Shown here in pieces: positions 1 through 6,716 of a DNA stretch of 6,716 nt. The stretch lies in contig CAMYKE010000177.1 of assembly GCA_947258895.1 (NCBI GenBank), forward strand, positions 1-6,716, read 5' to 3'. A program made the position numbers and the translations under genes. The notes beneath the pieces were generated by a model, which saw nothing but the letters and a program-made list of their open reading frames with translations, was not told the origin of the DNA and ran no database searches. Positions within the stretch are counted from its first letter, which is position 1. The number at the start of each line of letters is the position of its first letter. This DNA is from an uncultured Pseudomonadales bacterium. GTDB taxonomy: Bacteria > Pseudomonadota > Gammaproteobacteria > Pseudomonadales > IMCC2047.

Positions 1-765
1 GGCGAGGAAACCGCGCTGCTGAATTCGCTGGAGGGCAAGCGGGCGACGCCCCGTGCCAAACCCCCGTTCCCGCAGGTCAGCGGCTTGTGGGGCAAACCGA
101 CGGTCGTCAACAACGTCGAGACCATCTGCAATGTTCCGCATATCCTGGCGCACGGCGCCGACTGGTTCAAGGGCCTGAGCCTGACCGGGGACGCGGGCAC
201 CAAACTCTATGGCGTCAGCGGCCGGGTCAATAATCCCGGCTGCTGGGAACTGCCGATGGGCGTTACCGCACGGGAAATTATCGACAACCATGCCGGCGGG
301 ATGCAGGACGGCTACCGGCTCAGGGGCTTCCTGCCCGGCGGCGGCTCCACCAATTTCCTCACCGATCAGCACCTCGACCTGCACATGGACTATACCGCGA
401 TCGGCAAGGCCGGCAGTCGCCTCGGAACCGGTACCATGATCATCCTGGATGACCAGACCTGCCCGGTAGGGATGGTGAAAAACCTGGAGCACTTCTTCGC
501 CCAGGAGTCCTGCGGCTGGTGCACTCCGTGCCGGGATGGCCTGCCCTGGGTGGAGCAATTGCTGGATGATCTGGAACGGGGCCGGGGCGAAGCCCGGGAT
601 ATCGACAAACTGATGCGCCAGACGCACCTGCTGGGCCCGGGCAATACCTTCTGTGCCCTTGCCCCGGGAGCGATGGGGCCGCTGGAGAGCGCCCTGCGCT
701 ATTTCCGCGAGGATTTCGATGCCCATGTGCGGGGCAGGAAATGCCCCTGGGCGACGGGTAACTGA
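1..765 (+). CDS. nuoF: NADH-quinone oxidoreductase subunit F (NuoF), 3' partial gene
   Basis: This is the C-terminal 254 residues of the NADH-binding, FMN-containing subunit of complex I, which oxidises NADH on the cytoplasmic peripheral arm and passes electrons to cluster N3. The reading frame is open from base 1, so the gene begins upstream; the Gly-rich FMN/NAD-binding part is outside the window. Visible family blocks are GEETALLNSLEGKR at the start, GKPTVVNNVET near residue 30, and the N3 [4Fe-4S] ligands Cys171, Cys174 and Cys177 (ESCGWCTPCRDG) plus Cys218 (NTFCALAPGA), numbered within the fragment. The 41-residue step from third to fourth ligand matches what I recall for E. coli NuoF. 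E. coli NuoF is about 445 residues, so roughly the last 57 % is present. The C-terminus (RGRKCPWATGN) is shorter than E. coli's. Stop is TGA at 763-765; nuoG follows after 34 nt. A TTG at 85 is an internal Leu codon, not a start. Identification is very secure. Confidence 0.98.
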   Translation, partial: GEETALLNSLEGKRATPRAKPPFPQVSGLWGKPTVVNNVETICNVPHILAHGADWFKGLSLTGDAGTKLYGVSGRVNNPGCWELPMGVTAREIIDNHAGGMQDGYRLRGFLPGGGSTNFLTDQHLDLHMDYTAIGKAGSRLGTGTMIILDDQTCPVGMVKNLEHFFAQESCGWCTPCRDGLPWVEQLLDDLERGRGEARDIDKLMRQTHLLGPGNTFCALAPGAMGPLESALRYFREDFDAHVRGRKCPWATGN

Positions 766-799
766 AAAAGTGAACCGGGGCGAGAGAAACAGCGAGACC

Positions 800-3556
800 A
801 TGGTCAGCATCGAAATAGACGGCGAAGTGTATCTGGTGGAGGAGGGCAACAACCTGTTGCAAACCTGCCTCTCGCTGGGCCTCGATTTGCCCTATTTTTG
901 CTGGCACCCGGCAATGGGTTCGGTGGGCGCCTGCCGCCAGTGCGCGCTGGTGCAGTACCACGATCGGCACAAGGAAAGCGGGGATGAGCGTGACGAGATC
1001 GGGCGAATCGTCATGGGCTGCATGACGCCGGTCGCCGACGGCATGCGCTTGTCCCTCAATACCGAAAGCGCCAGGCTGTTTCGCAGCGAGATCGTCGAAT
1101 TGTTAATGACCAACCACCCCCATGACTGCCCGGTGTGTGAAGAAGGCGGCGAATGCCATTTGCAGGATATGACCGTGATGACCGGCCACACTGCGCGCCA
1201 GTACCGTGGCCTGAAGCGCACCCACCGCAACCAGTACCTGGGACCGTTTATCAGTCATGAAATGAACCGCTGCATCGCCTGTTACCGCTGCGTGCGTTTC
1301 TACCAGGACTACGCTGGCGGTTCTGACCTGCAGGCGCTGGCATCACGCAGCAATGTCTATTTTGGGCGCCATGAAGACGGGGTACTGGAAAACGAGTTTA
1401 GCGGCAACCTGGTGGAGGTCTGTCCAACCGGGGTGTTCACCGACAAGCCCCTGAGCGAGCGCTACAGTCGCAAGTGGGATTTGCAGGCGGCGCCGTCCAT
1501 CTGTGTGCACTGTGCGCAGGGATGCAATATCAGCCCGGGCGAGCGGTACGGCGAACTGCGCCGGGTGGTGAATCGCTACAATGGCGAGGTGAACGGCTAC
1601 TTCCTGTGCGACCGCGGGCGTTTCGGTTATGGCTTCGTCAACCGCGACGACCGGGTGCGGCGAGCAATCAGGAACAGTGCCGACAGCGAGGGTGAACCGT
1701 TGCAGGATATCCTCTCGCGTCCCGAGACGCGTGATCGCCTCGCTAACGAGGTTGGCGCCGGCAAGGAGTTGCTGGGAATCGGCTCGCCGCGGGCGTCCCT
1801 GGAAGCGAACTTCGCACTGCGGGAGCTGGTGGGGGCGGAAAATTTCTACTCGGGAGCCAGTGACCAGGAAGACCGCCTGGTCAGGCTGGCGCTACAGATC
1901 GCCGAATCCGCCTCCATCCGGGTACCAACCCTCAAGGAGGTCGAGGCTGCAGATGCGGTGCTGGTGCTGGGCGAGGATGTGATCAACACGTCGCCGCGGC
2001 TGGCATTGAGCCTGCGCCAGGCGGTGCGAAACGCCGCGCTGGAGCTTGCGGATGAGCTGGACATTCCTCGCTGGCAGGATGCGGCGGTCAGGGAAGCCGC
2101 GCAGGCGGACCAGTCGCCGCTGTTTAACCTGACTCTCGCGGCCACGCGAATCGACGACGCGGCAACCCGAACCCTCCGTGCCGCGCCCGACGAGCTGGCG
2201 CGAATAGGCGTTGCAATTGCCCGTGCCCTCGATGATAACGCACCGGAGGTTGCCGACCTGCCAGAGGAACAGCAACGACTGGCGAACGAAATCGCCGGCA
2301 CCCTGGCTCGTTCCAATGGCGCCCAGGTCAGCACTGACCTGTACCTCTGTGTCCCGGAAGCCAATAGCCTGGGTCTGGCGATGCTAACCCGGGAAAGACC
2401 CGGACATACGCTGGGAACCGCGCTGCAGCGGGTCGCCGAAGAGGATGCGGATACCCTGATCGTGCTGGAGAATAACCTGGCCAGACGGGTCAGTCGTGAG
2501 CAATTGCGCCAACAGCTGCAGGGCGGCGTCGAGATACTGTTGCTGGACCATCTCTGGCACGAGACCAGCGAGCATGTCGATCTGGTGCTGCCCGCCGCGC
2601 CGTTTTCGGAGTGCGAGGGCACCCTGGTCAGCAGTGAGGGGCGGGCGCAACGCTATTATCCGGTCCAGCTAGCCGGTGACGATGTGCGCGGCAGTTGGGA
2701 ATGGCTGTCGGACATGATCGCACTGCACAACGGGGCCAGTGAACCGCGCTGGCAACAGCTCGATGACTTGACCCGGGATTGTGCCGCCGCGGTACCTGCG
2801 CTGGCGGGCATTGTCGATGCTGCGCCCGGTGGGGCGTTCCGCATCGAGGGCATGAAGATCGCACGCCAACCGCACCGCTACAGCGGCCGCACGGCCATGC
2901 TGGCGGATGTCAATGTCAGCGAACCGCGTCAGCCGCAGGATACCGATTCCCCGCTGGGTTATACCATGGAAGGGTTTCCCGGGGAGAAGCCGGCGTCGCT
3001 GACTCCGTACTACTGGGCGCCGGGCTGGAATTCCAACCAGGCGGTAGGCAAGTTCCAGGCGGAAATCAGCGGTCCGCTCAGGAGCGGCGATCCCGGCGTA
3101 CGTTTGTTGGCGGATGGCGAAGCAACCGCGCCCTATTATGATGTGGATATGCAACCCGTCGCAGGGGAGGGCTGGTTGCTGCTGCCGCGCCACCATATCT
3201 TCGGCAGCGACGAACTGAGCAACCTGGCTGCGCCCATCGCCGAGCGCAGCGCCGAGCCCGCGCTGGCGCTCAATCCGGCCGATGCGCAGCAGCTTGGAAT
3301 CGGCCAGGGGCAGGGTGTTCAGTTTACCAGCGGCGGAACGCGGGTGAGCCTGATGGCGACGCTGGATCCGAGCTGTCCACCGGGCACGCTGGGGGTATCG
3401 GCAGGCACGGAGCGGACCGCCGGCATTGAATACCTGCAGCGCGTTTCCCTGTCCAGCGATCCCGCCTGGGTGGCGTCGAAGCCGCAGTTGATTGCGACCG
3501 ACCAGCCCGCGCGGCCAGCAGGCGACGCGCCATCCGCGCCGGGAGCCAGCTCGTGA
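800..3556 (+). CDS. nuoG: NADH-quinone oxidoreductase subunit G (NuoG)
   Basis: This is the large iron-sulfur subunit of the complex I peripheral arm (918 residues; E. coli about 908), which carries electrons from NuoF toward NuoI. An N-terminal 2Fe-2S ferredoxin domain has N1b ligands Cys34, Cys45, Cys48 and Cys74. The His-Cys box has N5 ligands His106, Cys110, Cys113 and Cys119. N4 ligands are Cys158, Cys161, Cys164 and Cys208. The extra N7 cluster motif is Cys235, Cys238, Cys242 and Cys270 (C-x2-C-x3-C-x27-C). From about residue 228 a molybdopterin-oxidoreductase-like fold follows, which in this family has no Mo cofactor, and it ends in a MopB C-terminal-like domain at about 790-895. Residues 901-918 are a Pro/Ala-rich low-complexity tail. 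The ATG at 800 is chosen because MVSIEIDGEVYLVEEGNNLL aligns with the E. coli N-terminus. The frame stays open upstream, and a GTG at 770 would add only non-conserved residues. The ribosome binding site is weak (GCGAG at 792-796, 3 nt from ATG). The stop overlaps nuoH. Confidence 0.98.
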   Translation: MVSIEIDGEVYLVEEGNNLLQTCLSLGLDLPYFCWHPAMGSVGACRQCALVQYHDRHKESGDERDEIGRIVMGCMTPVADGMRLSLNTESARLFRSEIVELLMTNHPHDCPVCEEGGECHLQDMTVMTGHTARQYRGLKRTHRNQYLGPFISHEMNRCIACYRCVRFYQDYAGGSDLQALASRSNVYFGRHEDGVLENEFSGNLVEVCPTGVFTDKPLSERYSRKWDLQAAPSICVHCAQGCNISPGERYGELRRVVNRYNGEVNGYFLCDRGRFGYGFVNRDDRVRRAIRNSADSEGEPLQDILSRPETRDRLANEVGAGKELLGIGSPRASLEANFALRELVGAENFYSGASDQEDRLVRLALQIAESASIRVPTLKEVEAADAVLVLGEDVINTSPRLALSLRQAVRNAALELADELDIPRWQDAAVREAAQADQSPLFNLTLAATRIDDAATRTLRAAPDELARIGVAIARALDDNAPEVADLPEEQQRLANEIAGTLARSNGAQVSTDLYLCVPEANSLGLAMLTRERPGHTLGTALQRVAEEDADTLIVLENNLARRVSREQLRQQLQGGVEILLLDHLWHETSEHVDLVLPAAPFSECEGTLVSSEGRAQRYYPVQLAGDDVRGSWEWLSDMIALHNGASEPRWQQLDDLTRDCAAAVPALAGIVDAAPGGAFRIEGMKIARQPHRYSGRTAMLADVNVSEPRQPQDTDSPLGYTMEGFPGEKPASLTPYYWAPGWNSNQAVGKFQAEISGPLRSGDPGVRLLADGEATAPYYDVDMQPVAGEGWLLLPRHHIFGSDELSNLAAPIAERSAEPALALNPADAQQLGIGQGQGVQFTSGGTRVSLMATLDPSCPPGTLGVSAGTERTAGIEYLQRVSLSSDPAWVASKPQLIATDQPARPAGDAPSAPGASS
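3541..3545 (+). promoter_or_regulatory. Shine-Dalgarno site for nuoH
   Basis: GGGAG lies 7 nt upstream of a GTG at 3553, inside the last codons of nuoG. It supports the GTG as the nuoH start, which would make the two genes overlap by GTGA. This spacing is normal for a ribosome binding site, and no ATG is available nearby in the nuoH frame. Confidence 0.6.
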
Positions 3557-4515
3557 CCTGGTACGGCGCTGTCGGATCCGTTGCCAGCATCGTGGGAATA
3601 CTGGTGGCGGCGCTGCTGGTCGCTTCGTTATTGACCTGGCTCGAGAGACGCTTGCTGGGGATCTGGCAGGACCGTTACGGACCCAACCGTGTCGGCCCCT
3701 TCGGCCTGCTGCAGGTGGTCGCCGACGGCATCAAGATCTTTACCAAGGACGACTGGATTCCGCCCTTTGCCGACAAGCCGGTGTTTGTGATTGCGCCGGC
3801 GATCATCATGGTGTGCATGCTGATGGCCTTCGCGGTGGTGCCCATCACGCCGACCGTAGGCGTGGTCGATCCCAATGTCGGAGTACTGTTTTTCCTCGCC
3901 ATGACGGCGCTGGCGTCCTACAGCGTGCTGCTTGCCGGCTATTCCTCGAACAGCAAGTACGCATTGATCGGCGGGTTGCGCTCGGCGGCGCAAATGGTGA
4001 GCTACGAGGTGTTCATGGGGATCGCGCTGATGGGCGTGGTGTTGATGGCGGGTACGTTCAACCTGCGGGGCATCGTCGAGAGCCAGGCGGATGGCTGGTA
4101 TATCCTGCCGCAGATCGTGGGCTTCACCGTGTTCCTGATCGCGGGAATCGCGGAGAGTCACCGCCTGCCCTTCGATCTGCCCGAGGCCGAGCACGAGATC
4201 GTCGCCGGCTTCCATACCGAGTACTCGAGCATGAAATTCGGCATGTTTTTCATCGGCGAGTACATGGGCGTGTTCCTGATTTCGGCGATGCTGGTTACCT
4301 TGTATTTCGGGGGCTGGCTGGGACCGGTGTTGCCGCCGATCGTTTGGTTTTGCCTCAAGACCTTTGTATTTATGTGTTTCTTTATCCTGTTGCGGGCGGC
4401 GATCCCGCGTCCGCGCTACGACCAGCTGATGAGTTTTGGCTGGAAGCTGATGCTGCCGATCGCTTTGCTCAACCTGTTAATTACCGGCGGCATTGTGCTG
4501 GCGCTGGAGGGCTAG
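3553..4515 (+). CDS. nuoH: NADH-quinone oxidoreductase subunit H (NuoH)
   Basis: This is the inner-membrane subunit (ND1 homologue, 320 residues; E. coli 325) that forms the quinone chamber with NuoB/NuoD/NuoI and starts the proton-coupling E-channel. About eight hydrophobic segments are visible, roughly at 8-30, 76-98, 112-131, 150-168, 185-202, 235-255, 262-283 and 297-317. Family signatures are ERRLLGIWQDRYGPNRVGP (31-49), DDWIPPFADKP (66-76), and the acidic loop at about 200-229 (AESHRLPFDLPEAE onward) with Glu201, Asp208, Glu211, Glu213, Glu215 and Glu223, plus Glu152 in SYEVF. These correspond to E-channel and quinone-site acids known from E. coli and Thermus. Near the C-terminus RPRYDQLMSFGWK is also conserved. 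The start is GTG, sharing GTGA (3553-3556) with the nuoG stop and preceded by GGGAG, so translational coupling to nuoG is likely (inference). A longer arginine-rich open frame across this gene is only a high-GC shadow. Confidence 0.98.
   Translation: MTWYGAVGSVASIVGILVAALLVASLLTWLERRLLGIWQDRYGPNRVGPFGLLQVVADGIKIFTKDDWIPPFADKPVFVIAPAIIMVCMLMAFAVVPITPTVGVVDPNVGVLFFLAMTALASYSVLLAGYSSNSKYALIGGLRSAAQMVSYEVFMGIALMGVVLMAGTFNLRGIVESQADGWYILPQIVGFTVFLIAGIAESHRLPFDLPEAEHEIVAGFHTEYSSMKFGMFFIGEYMGVFLISAMLVTLYFGGWLGPVLPPIVWFCLKTFVFMCFFILLRAAIPRPRYDQLMSFGWKLMLPIALLNLLITGGIVLALEG
4506..4510 (+). promoter_or_regulatory. Shine-Dalgarno site for nuoI
   Basis: GGAGG sits in the last codons of nuoH, 8 nt before the nuoI ATG at 4519. 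This strong, well-spaced site fixes the nuoI start. It means the nuoI ribosome binding site is embedded in nuoH coding sequence. Confidence 0.7.
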
Positions 4516-4518
4516 AGG

Positions 4519-5034
4519 ATGTGGAGTCAACTGAGATCTCTTTGGCTGGTGCTCAAACATACATTTACCAAGCTCGATACGGTGCAATACCCCGATGAGA
4601 TGCCGCACCTGTATCCGCGCTATCGGGGCCGGATCGTGTTGACCCGTGACCCCGATGGCGAGGAGCGCTGTGTGGCTTGTAACCTGTGCGCGGTGGCGTG
4701 CCCGGTGGACTGTATCGCGCTGCAGAAAACCGAGGATGAAACCGGGCGCTGGTATCCCGAATTTTTCCGTATCAATTTCTCCCGCTGCATTATGTGCGGG
4801 CTATGCGAGGAAGCCTGTCCGACCACGGCGATCCAGTTGACCCCGGATTTCGAGATGTGCGAGTACGATCGCCAGAACATGGTGTACGAAAAGGAGCACC
4901 TGCTGATCGATGGCCCGGGCAAGTACCACGATTACAATTTTTACCGGATTGCCGGCAAAGCCGTTGGCGGCAAGGACAAGGGCCAGGGTCGCAATGAGGC
5001 GCAGCCCATCGACGTAAAGAGTCTGTTGCCATGA
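4519..5034 (+). CDS. nuoI: NADH-quinone oxidoreductase subunit I (NuoI), 2x[4Fe-4S]
   Basis: This ferredoxin-like subunit (171 residues; E. coli 180) joins the peripheral arm to the membrane and carries clusters N6a and N6b, which pass electrons toward N2 in NuoB. Two classical CxxCxxCxxxCP motifs are present: Cys51, 54, 57, 61 ([14 protein letters not shown]) and Cys90, 93, 96, 100 ([14 protein letters not shown]). As in other 8Fe ferredoxins, each cluster takes three ligands from one motif and the fourth from the other. The N-terminal 20 residues resemble the amphipathic helix that lies on the membrane/NuoH surface. [23 protein letters not shown] and the C-terminal PIDVKSLLP match E. coli NuoI nearly exactly. 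Cys65 and Cys114 are extra cysteines outside the motifs and are not needed as ligands. The gene starts 3 nt after nuoH and its stop overlaps the nuoJ start. Confidence 0.98.
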   Translation: MWSQLRSLWLVLKHTFTKLDTVQYPDEMPHLYPRYRGRIVLTRDPDGEERCVACNLCAVACPVDCIALQKTEDETGRWYPEFFRINFSRCIMCGLCEEACPTTAIQLTPDFEMCEYDRQNMVYEKEHLLIDGPGKYHDYNFYRIAGKAVGGKDKGQGRNEAQPIDVKSLLP

Positions 5035-5552
5035 CCCTGGAACTGGTGCTGTTCTATACTGCTGCGGGGCTGGCACTGTTTGCCACGGTAATGACCATTA
5101 CCCGGCTCAACGCGGCCCACGCATTGCTGTACCTGATCGCTTCATTGCTGGCCGTTGCGGTGTTGTTCTACCTGATGGGCGCGCCGTTTGCGGCCGGTCT
5201 CGAGGTCATTATTTACGCCGGCGCCATCATGGTGTTGTTCGTGTTCGTGATTATGATGCTCAACCTGGGAGACAAGACGGTCGCGCAGGAACGGCAATGG
5301 TTGAACTGGCAGATCTGGATCGGCCCTACCATCATTTGTGCAATCCTGTTTGCCGAGGTGCTGACGTTGCTGGTAACCGACGAACGCCTAGCCGGGTTGA
5401 AAGTGGTCAGCGCCAAGGATGTTGGCGCGCTGCTGTTTGGCCAGTACCTGCTGGCGGTTGAACTGGCGTCCATGCTGCTGCTGTCGGGGCTGGTGGGTGC
5501 ATATCACCTGGCCAGGCCCCTGAAACAGCGGCGGCCAGGAGGTCCGCAATGA
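5031..5552 (+). CDS. nuoJ: NADH-quinone oxidoreductase subunit J (NuoJ)
   Basis: This is the ND6-like inner-membrane subunit of complex I (173 residues; E. coli 184), which packs between NuoH and NuoK/NuoA and takes part in coupling quinone reduction to proton movement. Five hydrophobic helices are apparent, at about 2-24, 29-50, 56-79, 93-115 and 138-161. The third contains the family hallmark [20 protein letters not shown] (56-75), including Tyr62, in the helix known for its pi-bulge and conformational change. The last helix contains [13 protein letters not shown] with Glu144. The C-terminal tail [12 protein letters not shown] is basic and likely cytoplasmic. The ATG shares ATGA (5031-5034) with the nuoI stop. 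The ribosome binding site is weak (AAAGAG about 9 nt upstream), so coupling to nuoI translation is plausible (inference). Confidence 0.97.
   Translation: MTLELVLFYTAAGLALFATVMTITRLNAAHALLYLIASLLAVAVLFYLMGAPFAAGLEVIIYAGAIMVLFVFVIMMLNLGDKTVAQERQWLNWQIWIGPTIICAILFAEVLTLLVTDERLAGLKVVSAKDVGALLFGQYLLAVELASMLLLSGLVGAYHLARPLKQRRPGGPQ
5537..5543 (+). promoter_or_regulatory. Shine-Dalgarno site for nuoK
   Basis: AGGAGGT, a full anti-Shine-Dalgarno match, ends 5 nt before the nuoK ATG at 5549 and lies within the last codons of nuoJ. It is the strongest ribosome binding site in the window and settles the nuoK start. Confidence 0.8.
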
Positions 5553-5857
5553 TTGCCGTACCCGTGGAACATGGCCTGCTGTTGGCCACCATCCTGTTTT
5601 GCCTCGGGCTGCTGGGGGTACTGGTACGGCGCAATATTATCTTCGTGCTGATGTCGATGGAAATCATGTTCAACGCCGTGGGGCTGGCGTTTATTTCCGG
5701 CGGCTCGCGCTGGGCACAGGCGGATGGCCAGATTATGTTTATGCTGGTGCTCACTCTGGCTGCGGCGGAAGTAGCGGTGGGGCTGGCGCTGGTGCTGCAG
5801 CTCTACCAGCGCTTCAAGACGGTCGATATCGACGCGACCAGTAACCTGCATGGGTAG
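5549..5857 (+). CDS. nuoK: NADH-quinone oxidoreductase subunit K (NuoK)
   Basis: This is the small ND4L-like inner-membrane subunit (102 residues; E. coli 100) that forms one of the proton-translocating units of the membrane arm. Three transmembrane helices are visible at about 7-25, 30-50 and 61-86. The two buried glutamates essential for proton transfer, E. coli Glu36 and Glu72, are present as Glu38 ([15 protein letters not shown]) and Glu74 ([14 protein letters not shown]); the offset of two comes from a slightly longer N-terminus. [14 protein letters not shown] and the C-terminal half are highly conserved. The ATG overlaps the nuoJ stop (ATGA, 5549-5552) and follows a strong AGGAGGT. The gene ends with TAG at 5855-5857, after which comes the longest gap in the window. 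Confidence 0.98.
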   Translation: MIAVPVEHGLLLATILFCLGLLGVLVRRNIIFVLMSMEIMFNAVGLAFISGGSRWAQADGQIMFMLVLTLAAAEVAVGLALVLQLYQRFKTVDIDATSNLHG

Positions 5858-5919
5858 CAATTGCGCGAATATTGCAGACACGACCAACAGATGCACGAGC
5901 TAAACAAGAATACTAACGC
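5858..5919 (+). other. nuoK-nuoL intergenic gap (62 nt)
   Basis: This is the only sizeable non-coding stretch in the window. It is about 45 % G+C, lower than the flanking genes. GCAATTGC (5857-5864, starting at the last base of the nuoK stop) is an 8-base palindrome, and GCAAT (5857-5861) can pair with ATTGC (5871-5875) around a 9-nt loop. That is a weak 5-bp stem without a following T-run, so it is not a credible terminator. The 20 nt before the nuoL ATG are A-rich with no Shine-Dalgarno match. I see no convincing promoter, tRNA or repeat. Confidence 0.6.
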
Positions 5920-6716
5920 ATGCTTGAACTGACCTGGCTAATCCCGACCCTGCCGCTGGCCGGCTTCCTGCTGCTGGCGCTTGGTCGGCTGCCGAGACGG
6001 CTTGCCGCCATCGTCGGGGTAGGGTCGGTCGGCGTCGCCGCGCTGCTGACGCTGGGCATGGCGCTGGAGCTGATGAGTCTGGCGGAGGGTGACCGGGTGT
6101 TCCGGCAAACCCTGTGGCAATGGTTGGCCAGCGATGAACTGGGTATCCCGTTCGCGTTTTATATCGATCCGCTGGCGATGGTGATGATGTCGATCATCAC
6201 CGGGATCGGGTTCCTGATCCACCTCTATTCCGTGGGTTACATGGCGGATGACCCGGCCTTTTCGCGCTTCTTTGCCTATATGAACCTGTTCGTGGCGGCG
6301 ATGCTGGTGCTGGTGATGGGTGACAACCTGGTGGTGCTGTATCTCGGCTGGGAAGGAGTGGGCCTGTGCAGTTACCTGCTGATCGGTTTCTGGTACGACA
6401 ATGCCGAAAATGGGTATGCCGCGCGCAAGGCGTTTATCGTCACCCGCATCGGGGATACCTCGATGGCGCTCGGGCTGTTCCTGTTGTTTATGCACCTCGG
6501 TACCCTGGATATCCAGCAGTTGATGGTGAATGCCGGGCAGAATTGGTCGGTGGGTTCGTTGTGGCAGACACTCGGCGCCGCTTTACTGCTGGGCGGCGCG
6601 CTGGGCAAGTCGGCGCAATTACCGCTGCAAACCTGGTTACCGGACGCGATGGCGGGCCCGACTCCCATCAGTGCCCTGATCCATGCCGCCACCATGGTGA
6701 CCGCCGGCGTTTACCT
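5920..6716 (+). CDS. nuoL: NADH-quinone oxidoreductase subunit L (NuoL), 5' partial gene
   Basis: This is the first 265 residues of the distal antiporter-like (Mrp/ND5) membrane subunit of complex I, which translocates a proton and carries the long lateral helix in its missing C-terminal part. E. coli NuoL is about 613 residues, so some 43 % is present; the frame is still open at the window edge. The N-terminus MLELTWLIPTLPLAGFLLLAL matches the family's first helix. Key proton-path residues are present: Glu145 (LGWEGVGLCSYLLIGFWY), Asp179 (VTRIGDT), Lys230 (GGALGKSAQLPLQTWLPDAM) and His255 (SALIHAATMVTAGVY), each one residue offset from E. coli Glu144, Asp178, Lys229 and His254. About seven or eight hydrophobic helices fall in the visible part. 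An in-frame TAA at 5914-5916 excludes any upstream start, and the next in-frame ATG (codon 47) would remove the conserved first helix, so ATG 5920 is the start despite lacking a recognisable ribosome binding site. Confidence 0.97.
   Translation, partial: MLELTWLIPTLPLAGFLLLALGRLPRRLAAIVGVGSVGVAALLTLGMALELMSLAEGDRVFRQTLWQWLASDELGIPFAFYIDPLAMVMMSIITGIGFLIHLYSVGYMADDPAFSRFFAYMNLFVAAMLVLVMGDNLVVLYLGWEGVGLCSYLLIGFWYDNAENGYAARKAFIVTRIGDTSMALGLFLLFMHLGTLDIQQLMVNAGQNWSVGSLWQTLGAALLLGGALGKSAQLPLQTWLPDAMAGPTPISALIHAATMVTAGVY

Noticed and set aside
653..799. Upstream extension of nuoG to the alternative start at 653, or to GTG 770.
   Set aside because: The extension from 653 is nuoF read out of frame. 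GTG 770 has no ribosome binding site and adds ten residues with no family counterpart. ATG 800 gives an N-terminus that matches NuoG.
440..970. 176-codon minus-strand open frame across the nuoF-nuoG junction.
   Set aside because: It is antisense to two conserved genes, has a composition-driven sequence, and no motif or ribosome binding site supports it.
1846..2622. 258-codon open frame on the minus strand, opposite nuoG.
   Set aside because: It is a Ser/Arg-rich translation with no recognisable domain, lying antisense to well-conserved nuoG codons. This is the typical result of high G+C at third positions.
3492..4598. 368-codon plus-strand open frame spanning the end of nuoG, all of nuoH and the start of nuoI.
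   Set aside because: It is an Arg/Gly-rich out-of-frame reading of nuoH, with no hydrophobic segments or family motifs. nuoH in its own frame is unambiguous.
5857..5880. Possible rho-independent terminator after nuoK.
   Set aside because: The stem is only 5 bp, A/T-containing, and not followed by a T-run. The next gene, nuoL, belongs to the same complex and operon, so termination here is not expected.
5938..6495. 185-codon minus-strand open frame opposite nuoL.
   Set aside because: It is a His/Gln/Arg-rich shadow of hydrophobic NuoL codons. The plus-strand frame carries all NuoL signature residues and simply runs off the window.
1..6716. Search for a hidden accessory system, insertion sequence, CRISPR array, tRNA or prophage remnant.
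   Set aside because: More than 98 % of the window is accounted for by seven collinear complex I genes, with no direct repeat arrays, transposase fragments or unexplained gaps beyond the 34-nt and 62-nt spacers.

Overview
The window is an internal piece of a bacterial nuo operon, which encodes respiratory complex I (the proton-pumping type I NADH:quinone oxidoreductase). All genes are on the + strand in the canonical order nuoF (3' part) - nuoG - nuoH - nuoI - nuoJ - nuoK - nuoL (5' part). The high G+C content and close protein resemblance to the Escherichia coli-type Nuo subunits point to a gammaproteobacterium. Examples are the NuoF CGWCTPCRDG motif, the NuoG N7 cluster ligands, and the near-identical NuoI C-terminus ending [10 protein letters not shown] cannot name the genus from this window. 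nuoC/D, the best order-level discriminator here, lies outside it.

Layout: 1-765 is the C-terminal part of NuoF, carrying the N3 cluster ligands. 800-3556 is NuoG, with ligands for N1b, N5, N4 and the extra N7 cluster. 3553-4515 is NuoH, the quinone-site and E-channel membrane subunit. 4519-5034 is NuoI, carrying N6a and N6b. 5031-5552 is NuoJ and 5549-5857 is NuoK. From 5920 to the window end is the first 265 residues of NuoL, whose frame stays open past the edge. Genes are tightly packed: nuoG/nuoH, nuoI/nuoJ and nuoJ/nuoK each overlap by 4 bases and nuoH/nuoI are 3 bases apart. Only nuoF/nuoG (34 nt) and nuoK/nuoL (62 nt) have real gaps.

Function: electrons from NADH enter at NuoF (FMN), pass N3 and then the NuoG clusters, and continue through N6a/N6b in NuoI to quinone at the NuoI/NuoH interface. 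NuoH, J, K and L form part of the membrane arm that moves protons. All catalytic, ligand and channel residues I could check are present, and no gene is visibly broken. I see no mobile element, CRISPR array, RNA gene, promoter or terminator.

I found no novel system. The region is an ordinary conserved housekeeping operon, and the few findings listed are small local oddities with low scores.
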